Shown piece by piece: positions 46,265 through 56,249 of a stretch of DNA of 63,068 nt; within the stretch, counting starts at the first letter, position 1; the number at the start of each line of letters is the position of its first letter. The notes beneath the pieces are model-generated. The model was given only the letters and a program-made list of their open reading frames with translations, had not been told where the DNA came from and did no database searches. The DNA lies in assembly GCA_015501075.1 (NCBI GenBank), contig JADNYJ010000210.1, positions 1-63,068 of the forward strand, read 5' to 3'. The position numbers were made by a program, and so were the translations under genes. The stretch is from Gymnopilus junonius (lineage: Eukaryota > Basidiomycota > Agaricomycetes > Agaricales > Galerinaceae).

Positions 46265-47687
46265 TTACTTTGGGGCTGCGATTGCTTTGCGACCGTTCTT
46301 TCGGGCGTCATCGAATCTACGAACAATGACATCGCATTTTGTCGCCTGGCAAATATGTTTTGAGCTGGCCTTGAGCTGCTCAGAGAAGAATGTGAGACCA
46401 GCTGCACGTTCAACGGCCTCCACTGGATCGCAACATTCTATTAGCAAAAGGAACGTTAAATTTTTGAGTAACGACCTACCGGGGACAACAAAGCTTTCAA
46501 GGGGAGCCTCATCGGGTATGATAGCATTTGGCAATACAAATGCGCCGGTCGACACTTCCTGGATTTCAGGCGTTGCGGGTGAGACGGGTCGCGAGGTTAG
46601 GACCACCTTGGCAAAGTGAGTAGGAACCGAAACGTTGGGTGGTGTTCCGATGACTTCGTACGTCTGCATTCAAGTATAAGTCTCTTTCGACAATGCACTG
46701 CAATCAATGTCACTCACCACTTTCCATTTGCCGTCTGATTCTTTTCGGGGAAGATATAAGGGTACGGTAAAAATGTAGACATCCTGAAAATTTCCCGTAA
46801 GTCGTCGACACCAATCTTCGAGGTATGCCCAGTCTAAGGATGTGATTAACCAAAGAAATCACAAGGAAAGAATAAGCGTCCACTGACAATGTCTGTTGAA
46901 CCCGTCACCCACTTGGGGTGCGATGTTAGAAAGAAGGAATGTCTCGTCCATAGCTTCCTGAAAAAAAAACAAGCTTTAAAATCGATGCTAACGGGAATAT
47001 CCAAATGCTCACCTGCGACGACTTGGCATCCGCCGCAGGTACCCTGCGATCGAGCTATGAGTATTTTACTGCAAAAGACTCTACTTTGGCATCTCACATA
47101 TGACCCCGGTCATATCCACTTCTGAAATAGTCCTGTAAACGCGCCCGAAACAAGGACGGAAGAGATGCATCCTCAATGAATTTTGAATTTTGGCGGTCTC
47201 CGGAAGGCTCCCCAGCAGTCTTGGACATCGAACCACGGGTAAGATGCTCAGCTGTCTATAGTGCAGCAGGAGATCATAATCAGGATATGCACAAGCAGAG
47301 ATAGAATGCCATGCCATACCCATGCAGGATGCCTTAGACGTCTGTCGTATCCAGCAACGTAAGCCTTGCGAATGAGGACGTCGGTTATTGGTCCTGGTGT
47401 GAATGGCGCATTGATAACCAATATGGCATGAGGTGGAAAGCAGACGCACCAGGATTGCCGTGCTTTAGTGCCAATGGCAAGCTTTGCGTAACGCTCCAGT
47501 CCTTCGGTACTGCAGGAGTCTTCCCGATAGTTTCTACTCCAATAATGGGACCATTAGGAACGGGAGTGGCAGACACTGGCAAGGCGGACGATGTCCTGTT
47601 CTTGTTGGATATTGCAGCAGCGATACCGCCACCCAAAACTGCACCAGCGGTGAACACCGCGGCGTGTACGATGATTCCGCTAGGCAT
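46265..47687 (-). CDS. NUC1: Mitochondrial DNA/RNA non-specific endonuclease (Nuc1/EndoG)
   Basis: Beta-beta-alpha-metal nuclease of the mitochondrial intermembrane space or inner membrane, acting in DNA and RNA turnover and cell death. The ATG is the complement of 47685-47687; residues 1-25 form a hydrophobic Gly/Ala-rich helix ([19 protein letters not shown]), which acts as leader and anchor. Mature part: [34 protein letters not shown], and the catalytic block [20 protein letters not shown] (His general base; the usual DRGH motif is intact). Then [20 protein letters not shown] (metal-binding Asn), [10 protein letters not shown] and [11 protein letters not shown]. The C terminus ends at the TAA complement 46265-46267. 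Six or so short introns. The family assignment is secure. Confidence 0.93.
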
Positions 47688-48418
47688 TTTTAACGCAATT
47701 TTGTCGGACCGGATATAAAACGTCGGAAGGCACCCGTTGAAGAACCAATACCAGTCAGCTGCGTTGAGAAATGCCTCAACTCTAAGGAGCGGTGGACGTC
47801 GGGTACAAGTAAAGCAACTCGAGACTTTTCTTTTGGACCGGATTCGGCAATCATTTCCGATTACGGCTATACTTTGTTGCCTAAAATTGTCATTCAGTGA
47901 CCAGTCATTCAAGTGCATTCAAAAAGATCCAGTGGAAATAATTAAATTGTGACCAATCAACGATTTTAGTTACAAGAAAGAAATTCTAGAAAATATCTGG
48001 GTCGTCATACAACTGAAATAGGACTACTGCAATGCTTGAAGCAGGAGTACTAGTCTGATCAATCTCACCTGAACACAAAAAGAAGAAAATAGATTTAACA
48101 ACGCAAGGAGTATGATAGATAGTTAATGTCAGGAGAAAGTATTGCTGAATGATTCCAATGCCTTTTTCTTATGTGCCGAGCGGGAAAAAAAGAAATTGTA
48201 AAGGAAAGTAGACGTTGCAGGGAACGGTGGAGGAGTATACAGAATATATACCAAAACATGAAGACACGACGAGAATGACAGCGATTAAAAGGTAAGAAGA
48301 GATATTTTGATTATGAAAGCCCGCGAAACGAATCCGGCTCGGCGCCGCGGGACTTCAGGGGCCACTACGACCATCATCGCCTGTAAGACTATCTGAGCGG
48401 ACTGGGAAACATCACTCA
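47688..48418. other. Intergenic: NUC1 promoter and PIN4 3' region
   Basis: About 730 bp. AT-rich, with A/G-rich stretches (48060-48300) typical of 3' UTR sequence on the minus strand of PIN4. Short frames only; nothing supportable. Confidence 0.4.
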
Positions 48419-50206
48419 TCAGATTTCCAGTGGCTCATAACTTTGAGCATCAAGCCCACCTCGAGCTGAAACTGAGCTTTCGCTAATTCCGATCCTGCTA
48501 TCGCGTCTGCCAAATCCACCAATGCCCGGGCCACGTGGCTGACGGACGACACCTCCACCTGGAGGGTTGTTGTCATGGCCATTCAACGTGGCGGATCCCA
48601 GAGACAAGGGAAGACTTGGTACCGGTGGGATCGAGCTGCTGCCAAAGGGGCCACTGCCGTTCGAGAAAAGAGAGCCAAAACCAGATGCTCGACGGGAAGG
48701 AGAGGCAATGGTTGCGTAACCTTCGCGAATGTTGCCGTTGGAAGATCGAGATGTGAGACGCGGAGCCTGCTGATGCAGCGTCTTCATATCGGGCATGGAT
48801 TTCTTGACGCGAAGCGTGTTGACAGTAGTACTTGGACTGATGGGGGACAGATATGCAGAAGGCGCTCGGGAGAGGGTGTGAGGTTGGCGTTGGGGCTGTG
48901 GTTGCTGCTGCTGATGCTGATGGGATAAAAATAAATCAGGGTTATGACTGTAGGGGGAACAAAGACTCACCCTCTGTGGATCGATCCTTGTCACGACGGC
49001 ATAGCGCTCATCGCCTTCACCAACAGAATAATGATAAACACCAAGTTTCTGAGCAATCAGATGGACGACCCTCCGCTGTTTGGGAGTGAGAGTACGAGAA
49101 AAGGCGAGCTCATCACGCATCCTGTCGTCCTTGAAAAGTAAGATTCTAGAATAAATTTCCAAGGTTGAAGGGTCATTCAAGTCCAGTTCGCTGGAAGAAG
49201 ATTTCTCAGACATGCTGGGTGTTGAGGGTGGAGGAGGCTGAGAAGTAGTGGCAGGAGCCGACGCAAGAGGTAGAGAGTAGGTGGGAGTTGGCATTGCAGA
49301 AAGGCCTGGAGGAGAATACTGCTGCTGCTGGTGGTAAGAACCAGAAGAGAAGGAGCGCTGGGGACTGAAAGCAGTGCCATAGTCCTCATAGAGCTGGTTG
49401 ACGTTATTAGACTGCTCCTTCTCCAGCTGCATGGAGCGCATCCTTCGAATGGCCTTCTCCCTTTCGATCCTCTCTTTCTCTCCGGCTTGCAGGACTTTCT
49501 TGTACTCGACACGCAACTTGCGCCCCTGGACGTCAAAGCCGTTAAGGGCAGCGACGACAGCGTCGGCATCAGCAGCCTGACGGAAATTGGCAAAGGCCAG
49601 ACCACGGAAGGAGCCCTGCTGATCAAGATGATAATTAAAGGCATAGGGTGTTGGAATGGAGAGAGATGCCTGGGGGGGATTAGATGGGGGGGAGAAAGGG
49701 AAGAGAGGACGGGAGAACTCACGATTATATCAAGGAGAGTCTCACGTTTAACATTAAAAGGGATGTTTTTGATGACTATGGCGGTGGGGATGACCTCGTC
49801 ATCTTGATTGGCTGTAGCAGGGGTAATAGGAGGATGAGCATGGCCCAATGGGGGGGAGCCACCTGCGGAAGAGAAATCGGAATTGTTGTGTGGGGAGAGA
49901 GAGCGACTGTCGGAAGAGTTGTTGTCAAGCCATTGCTGGAAAGACGGATGAGGACGGATATGGGAGGGAGAAAAGGGAGAGGATACACACGGTGGGCAGG
50001 GGATTGCGGACCTGCTTGTTCTTGAGGGGGGACTGGGCTATGCTGGAGAGCGGGCTGTAGGGGGACTGTTGAAGGCCCTGGGAGGTGGCAAAGTGGAAGG
50101 GGGACCTGCTGGCATTGGAGTCGTAATCGTAAGTGTCATGAAGCCGTTGCTGGGAAGCCCTTGAGCTGAGGGTGAGCGAGGAGATATCAGGCGGAGAGGC
50201 AGACAT
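48419..50206 (-). CDS. PIN4: RRM and R3H domain RNA-binding protein, Pin4/Mdt1-like
   Basis: RNA-binding protein of the Pin4/Mdt1 (S. pombe Cip2) type, linked to cell-cycle and DNA-damage or stress control of mRNAs. The ATG is the complement of 50204-50206 (MSASPPDISSLTLSSRASQQ). After a Ser-rich N terminus, exons give an RRM: TAIVIKNIPFNVKRETLLDI (RNP2), then GSFRGLAFANFRQAADADAV (RNP1), ALNGFDVQGRKLRVEYKK, and a basic helix with Glu-Arg repeats. A Gln/Ser/Pro linker leads to the R3H domain: LEIYSRILLFKDDRMRDELA, SRTLTPKQRRVVHLIAQKL and HYSVGEGDERYAVV. The tail is Ser/Gly/Pro-rich and ends YEPLEI, TGA complement 48419-48421. RRM followed by R3H is diagnostic. Long G/C runs occur in its introns and leader. 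Confidence 0.85.
49672..49713 (+). other. G-rich run, possible G-quadruplex, in a PIN4 intron
   Basis: Four G tracts on the plus strand: seven G at 49672-49678, seven at 49686-49692, three at 49698-49700, three at 49711-49713. This is antisense to PIN4 and lies in the intron that splits its RRM. Confidence 0.5.
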
Positions 50207-50905
50207 GGGCGCGATATCTCAGCAGATGGTGGGTGCAAAAAACAAACCCTTGTTGTCCTTTGATTGGTTTCTACTTATCCGCGCAATACAACCATCGCCC
50301 TCGACAGCGGCTGCAGCAGTCTATCTACGTCTGCCCCCGTCTCCCACCGTCCCCGTCCCCCGTCCCCCACTCCTCCCCCCATCTGTCTTCCGTGGCCCTC
50401 GTTCCCCCGTCGGAACATCGCAGCCAGCGGCACCGATGGCATCCTGTGCTTTGGCGTGCTGCCCGACACATGTCAGTACTTTCTTCCCCTCCACAGCTCT
50501 CATCACTTGCCTGCGCCCTGGTGTCCGTCCTGTCGTCAGTCGCAGAGAGGTAGGCGGCGAGCGTCGGCCCATCCTGTCCTATTTCAATCATCAGCCCATG
50601 TCACTTGTCAATCCATCCCGCCCCCTGTTCTTACAGCAGCAACCGGTGCTCCAATCCAAGTTCAAGCTCGAACAACTGTCAAAGTTCCTCGTTCGTTGAC
50701 AGAAACGTAGGTCAAAAGCAAACTGCGAGCTCCCGCCGCTTCCACCTCCTTATGAGCCGTCTCGTTGCTACCCCCCGTTGCCGACCAGTTAAGTAGTTAC
50801 CACCCCATCACGACTCCGAAAATTCCGAATTTTAAATACATACATTCCAGATCACAAACTGTACATTTGTCAATTACAATCAAGACATGTGGTGATATTA
50901 CAGTG
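50207..50905. other. PIN4 upstream region or 5' leader
   Basis: About 700 bp between the UBE2C stop and the PIN4 start, both on the minus strand. It contains long open frames on both strands, but their composition follows the C-rich repeats (CCCCCGT and similar), and none has a conserved motif. Most likely promoter and a long leader. Confidence 0.45.
50334..50380 (-). other. G-quadruplex-prone tract upstream of PIN4
   Basis: The plus strand shows repeated CCC to CCCCCC runs separated by 1-7 bases. The minus (PIN4 sense) strand therefore has six or more G tracts in 47 nt, starting 128 bp upstream of the PIN4 ATG. This fits the G3+N1-7 pattern well. Confidence 0.6.
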
Positions 50906-51833
50906 CTAAGAGGAAGGTTCACTAACGGCACGGTAGTGTCTCAAGACATTATTCTTGAAAGCTGAATTCATCGACAAACATCAGTCCCTCCACAACCGCC
51001 TAGGAAGTTTACATTTATTCCTTACCACTGGGGTCGCTCCACAGACCAGCTGCCTCCGAATTGAGGGGCGATGCATTGTTGGGTTCTTCAGAATGCACAA
51101 TTAAGTAACCGACGAATTGCTTCCGAGTCTGAATGCGCTTACCACCCAACAGCGACTGCAGAGATAGCAGAATGGTCTGAACACTGTACACAGCGGACCA
51201 TTTATCCTGTAAAAATGACAAACGTTTCAGTACTGTCAGCCAACTGCATCATCCGAGTCCAACCTGGAGAATATCAAGACAGATTTGGCCAGAGGCAATG
51301 TCAACATTTGGGTGAAAACAAGGTGTGTCGAACTTGATGCTCGGCGGTACATAGGGATAATTGGATGGAAACATGATTGAGATTTTAAATGTCAGGCCCG
51401 CGTAAACCTATCCTTCGAGTGAGCGAGCGCTTGTTCGCGGTCCACTGGGAGTCCATACCGTTTCGGAAGGGCCTTCTATTGTCCCTGCCCATTCAAACAA
51501 ATTGCCGTCATGTTTTGGGAACGCGGACTAGCGGCGGCGCATAAGTCAAAGGCAAGAAAATCAACGGCAAGCATTCTCACTATTCCCGGCGAGGCAGACA
51601 TCTGGGGGGGGGAATGTGCATTGCATAACTTACACCAACTAAACAGTGTGAAATGCTTACCATGAGGGTCATTAATTCGTTACTTAATCTAGGATACGTT
51701 AGGGTCGAACGGAGGAAGCAAGAGAGCGCACGAACCGTTTCGCGACACTGCCTGCGACTTGTTGGCCTGAAGAGGCGACATTGGATTTGGGAGCGGGGCG
51801 AGGGGGCGCGGCAGGCGTGTTGAGCTGTTCCAT
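50906..51833 (-). CDS. UBE2C: Ubiquitin-conjugating enzyme E2 C (UbcH10/Ubc11), APC/C type
   Basis: E2 that initiates chains on substrates of the anaphase-promoting complex. Six or seven exons encode about 179 residues. The N-terminal extension [20 protein letters not shown] leads to [20 protein letters not shown], the typical start of the UBC fold here. Then [60 protein letters not shown] (HPN motif) and the active-site Cys about residue 115 in [20 protein letters not shown]. The class-specific [20 protein letters not shown] matches UBE2C. The last exon, after an intron ending GAATTCAG, is [18 protein letters not shown] with the TAG complement at 50906-50908. One residue is inserted before the active site compared with animal UBE2C. 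Divergent to EDE1. Confidence 0.91.
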
Positions 51834-51927
51834 GATTCAGATAGAGGGATTCGTTACAATGGCGTAGTGGGATGAAGGAGGAGGTTCGACTTGTAATTTA
51901 TATGGAAATCGAATTTCGTGCCACGCC

Positions 51928-51939
51928 TGATCACATGAC
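51928..51939. promoter_or_regulatory. TGATCACATGAC element, UBE2C/EDE1 divergent promoter
   Basis: Identical 12-mer to 45094-45105, here 94 bp from the UBE2C start and 118 bp from the EDE1 start. Confidence 0.4.
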
Positions 51940-52057
51940 ACGCGACATTGTGTGCGTTTGTTTGACGAGAGCGTTAATCGCTACTCTCCCCATCATCCTC
52001 CGCGGTCCCTCCACTGTCCCGACCACCTCCCCTCCCCGTTCCTCGTCGTAGGAGACA

Positions 52058-55000
52058 ATGACCAACTCCTTTGCTCCGACTCCTGCAGAGCTTGCATTAG
52101 TTTCTCAAATATTTGCACAGGCTGATCCCCAAAAGCTTGGCGTCCTTACCGGTGACGTTGCCGTTAGGGTATTCGGAGGCGCTAACTTGCCTCCGACTGT
52201 TCTTGGCGAGATATGGAACATTGCCGACGAGGAGAACAAGGGATGGCTTCCCAAGAAAGGGGTTGCCATCGCTGCCCGACTGATAGGTTGGGCGCAGAAA
52301 GGGGAGAAGATAACCCAGGCTCTGGTCAACAAAGGTAAGGCCCTGATTCTGCCCTCTCTGCGGCCTTTGTAGACTAAGAACTCCTTGTCGATCTCAGCTG
52401 GGCCCTTGGCTGTCATTGAAGGCATTACTGTAGTTTCTCAGCAAGCCACCGGGATGTCCTTGCCCAAGTCTCCCCCACCAGGGTTTCCGACATTGACACC
52501 CCAGGATAGGACCAAGTTCCACAATATGTTCCTCAAGTACAGTCCCGTCAATAGCCTTCTTAGTGGTTAGTATCGTCTGTTTCTCTTTTCTTTATTTATT
52601 TCCAAGCTGTCTGGTAATTAGGAGAAAAGGCTCGCGATATCTTCGTAAAGTCCAAACTTTCGAATGAGCAACTTTTAAAGATATGGTTCGTTATGTTCGT
52701 TACTCGGCGTTCATGCCATTACTCACCGTCTGACCTCCAGGAACCTGGCTGACACACAAGATCGCGGCTCCCTCGATGCTACCGACTTCGCCATTGGGAT
52801 GTACTTCATACAAGGAGTCATGACCGGGAAGATATCTTTCATTCCGACTTCCCTTCCTCCTGGGCTCTATCAGCAGGCTGGAGGTGCAACCAACCCTATC
52901 TCTGTTCAGTCGCATGTGACAGGTACCAGCGGCTCATTCAGCCCTGTTGGCAGCTCTTTCCCACCGCAGACAACTGGCCAGAGTCAAATGCTGCAACCAG
53001 ATTATACCGGACCTTTCAAGTCTTCGAGTTTTTCGACTGGTCCAAGCAGTTCTATTCACGGTAACGGTCATGCCCAAGACTGGGATGTCACGCCAGCCGA
53101 GAAGGCATCATCAGACACTCTCTTCCAATCACTCGATAAACAGAGGAAAGGGTTCATTGAAGGTGATGTAGCCGTTCCTTTCATGTTGAAGTCACAATTG
53201 CCTGGCGAAGTTTTGGCCCAAGTCTGGTAAGACACCGTGCACTTTCATCAACTCGTACCAACCCATCTCTATCACATTTAGGGATCTCGCCGACTTCAAT
53301 AACGACGGGAGATTGACCAGTGAAGGCTTCGCAATAGCTTTGCATCTCATTCAGAAAAAGTTGACTGGTAAAGATGTTCCAGCTACCTTGCCACCGTCTT
53401 TGATACCCCCTTCTGCTCGTTCCTTGGCGATCGGAGCGTCGCCTTTCGCATCTGCTCCTGCTCAACCTGTCCAACAACCAGAGCCGGTCGTTGATCTTTT
53501 CTCCTTTGATGACCCTCCCCCGGTGAAACCGCAGTCGACGTCCAGTGTCTTCCCTCCGGCCCCATCCATAACGCAGGTAGAACCCGATCCTTTCAGCACA
53601 TGTACGTTGTTCAATCTTCGCATAGCCATTGTCACTTAATTGCATCTAAATTTCAGCTCTTCACCGAGACCTCCTGAGCGATGACGATCTACATACTGCT
53701 TCCTCACCGCCACTTCATGACCAGTCGGCCGAGATTGGCAATCTGAAAAACCAATTGCAGTCAACAAACAGGTCTTTAGCAAACGTACAGGGGGAGCGTG
53801 AAACTTTGGAACAGACTTTGGCAAATCAAGCGTCGCTGCTTTCCACTATACAAACTCAGCTTTCTTCTGCCAAAGCCGCCTACGAGACGGAAACCAATTT
53901 ACTCGCGGCGTTGAAAGAGAGGAGATCAAATCAGATAACTGACATTCAGAAGGCAAGGGAAGACCTCATCCGAGCTGAGAGTGATCTCAGCGCTGTGCGC
54001 GTTGAAAAGGCCGAGATCGAGGGTGCCTTCTTACGCGACAAGGAAGAGGCGAGAGATCTGCATAAACAGATGGTGGAGGCTGGTAAACAAGCAGAAGCAC
54101 TCAAGACCGATGTGGAAAAGTTGAAGAAAGAGGCAAAGCAACAAAAGGGTTTGTTGGCCATCGCACGCAAACAGCTGAGCACCAAAGAAGCAGAGAAAGC
54201 CAAAGCCGAGAAGGAGCACGAAGACGCTGTTGCGGAACTCACGTCTATCACTCAAGAAAAGGAGACCGTCGAGGCGGAAGTCACGAAATTAGAATCTGAG
54301 ACAATTCCTGTGCATCCCACGGATTCTTTAGCTTTCGCCGCTGCTCAACCACTTCCTGTGTCTCCTGAGATTTCTTCCCCCGGAAAAAGCAACAACCCAT
54401 TTGAACGCCTTGCGATGTCATCTGGAAATTCCACACCTCGCTCTCCATCTCCATTCTTGCCACTTTCTGGCAATACACTTGCTTCACCTTCAGCGGTAGA
54501 GACTGTGACGTCTGCGCCTGTCACCATACCCACGGAGAACGGTGAGGAAGGAGCCAAGCAACCAGAGACAGACTTTTTCAATGTCATCCACGAACCCTCT
54601 GCCAGTCAAGTTGTATCCCCCATTACTGCCAATGAGACAGAATATTTCTTGACTCCTCCCACAAGTGCTGTGAACGAGCCAGATCAGACGACAAACCTTA
54701 AGGAAAGGTTCCCATCGTTGGATGACCTCCCACCTCCGGTTTCCTTACCTTCATCGACCGCTCCTCCGGCTGCAGATCCCACCTCCGAGCATCCTCACAC
54801 TGACTTAAACACCCAGCTTAAAGAACTGGACGTGGAAGAATCGGACTCTGATGGGACAGCGACTTTGATGAACCCAAGGCAGCGGAGAAACCTACTACCA
54901 ATGGCAAACCTCCCATTGAGCCTCTGGTTTCTCATGTTGTCGAGGGTTCCCAACCAGCAACGACGTCGAATATATCCTTCGATGACGTCTTTGGCTCTGA

Positions 55001-56052
55001 TGATGCCAAGGAAAGCAAGCAAAACGATATCGCTGTAGCTTCTGTCAGCCTCACAGCTCCTTCAGCCAACGGCACCGATCCTTCGCCTCCGAGGCCGGCT
55101 ACACCGGTCATTGCTGGAGTGAATGAGTTTGATGAGACACTGAGTAACGTTCCACCCTCCGTAATGGCGACACCTGCCACATTTTCCTTCGATACTGCTT
55201 TTGAAGACAATTTTGACTTCGCATCGGCTTCAAAGGCCGCAGAGCTTACTCAGCCTCAACCAGAGAAACAAGCTGGAGTCCAAGGCAATAATGACTTTGA
55301 TCACATATTTGGGGCAGTCAACTCTCCTTTGCCTGGACCATCTGTCCAAGCCATGCCTGCAGCAATTCAGGCTCAGTCCATTACTGCAGTCCCACAAAAC
55401 AGTGTCCCTAAGTTTGAAAGTTCTTTTGGTGAAGCATTCACGGGGTTTGACTCAGTAACTGCTCCAAAACTTGATGTGAAGCCTTTTACTGCTACTCCAG
55501 TCTCTCCTCTTCCAGCGACAGAGGGTCCATCTTTTCCAGGCTCCTTCCCGATATCTCCTATCCCTGCCCAGGCTTCAACACCGACATCTCCCAGGAATCC
55601 AGCCCCTGTACCTCGTGCGGTTGAAGTGAGAGCTGTTTCGCCAGTGGCTCGGGAAAGGTCGCCTCCCCCTCGTGTGTCTTCTCCGAAACCCCGTCTATCT
55701 TCATCCTCTTCCAAGGAGGCAAGTGAGAAGCTGAAGGAACCCCCTGCTCGTCACTCTAAACTAAGTGTAAGTCATCGCTTTAATTTTTTTTTCTAGAAAA
55801 GTTGATTTTCATTAGATCCGTCTTCCATTTGGGAAGAAAAAGAAACACCAAGAATCAATGCCTATATCGTCGTCACATCTGACTCCACCCATTGAACAGC
55901 CGCAACGGATCGCAACACCTGCCAGTGACGATGACGTGGAACCTGTTAAGCAACTTACTGCAATGGGGTTTAGTCGTGGTCAAGCTGTTGATGCCCTTGA
56001 AAGGTATGGCTATGATGTACAAAAAGCTTTGAACAGCTTACTCGGACAATGA
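52058..56052 (+). CDS. EDE1: Ede1-like endocytic scaffold (three EH domains, coiled coil, UBA)
   Basis: Early endocytic-site protein of the Eps15/Ede1 type. From ATG 52058: EH1 (LVSQIFAQADPQKLGVLTGD, EIWNIADEENKGWL), EH2 (KFHNMFLKYSPVNSLLSGEK, KIWNLADTQDRGSLD), a Ser/Gly/Gln linker, EH3 (TLFQSLDKQRKGFIEGD, QVWDLADFNNDGRLT, with a Ca-binding-like loop). A long coiled coil runs 53740-54300 (LQSTNRSLANVQGERETLEQ onward, rich in Glu, Lys, Gln). Then come Pro/Ser-rich sequence and Asp-Phe/Asn-Pro-Phe-like motifs, and a C-terminal UBA (VKQLTAMGFSRGQAVDALER). Stop TGA 56050-56052. The frame slips by one base at about 54850 within an acidic stretch, so the C-terminal half needs either a 47-nt intron or a one-base correction (see findings). 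Confidence 0.9.
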
Positions 56053-56249
56053 TATCTCCTTCACTTAAGTCTTTAAGTTAATTAGTACCTACACACTCCT
56101 TTGCTTTATTGAGGCCAATCTACTTCGGGGATATTCCTTCTTCGCCTTCCTTTCAAATTTCTTTTTTACTTGTTATAGTGTGTCGCGAATATACATATTA
56201 TTGTTATTAAGATTATACCACAATATACCTCGTATGAGAGCTCGATCAG

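Noticed and set aside
48535..49089. Plus-strand frames antisense to the PIN4 tail
   Set aside because: Opposite-strand shadows of the Ser/Gln/Pro-rich PIN4 exon.
50172..50710. Three overlapping plus-strand frames of 106-175 codons upstream of PIN4
   Set aside because: Their openness follows from the C-rich repeats. No motif, and frames on both strands are equally open.
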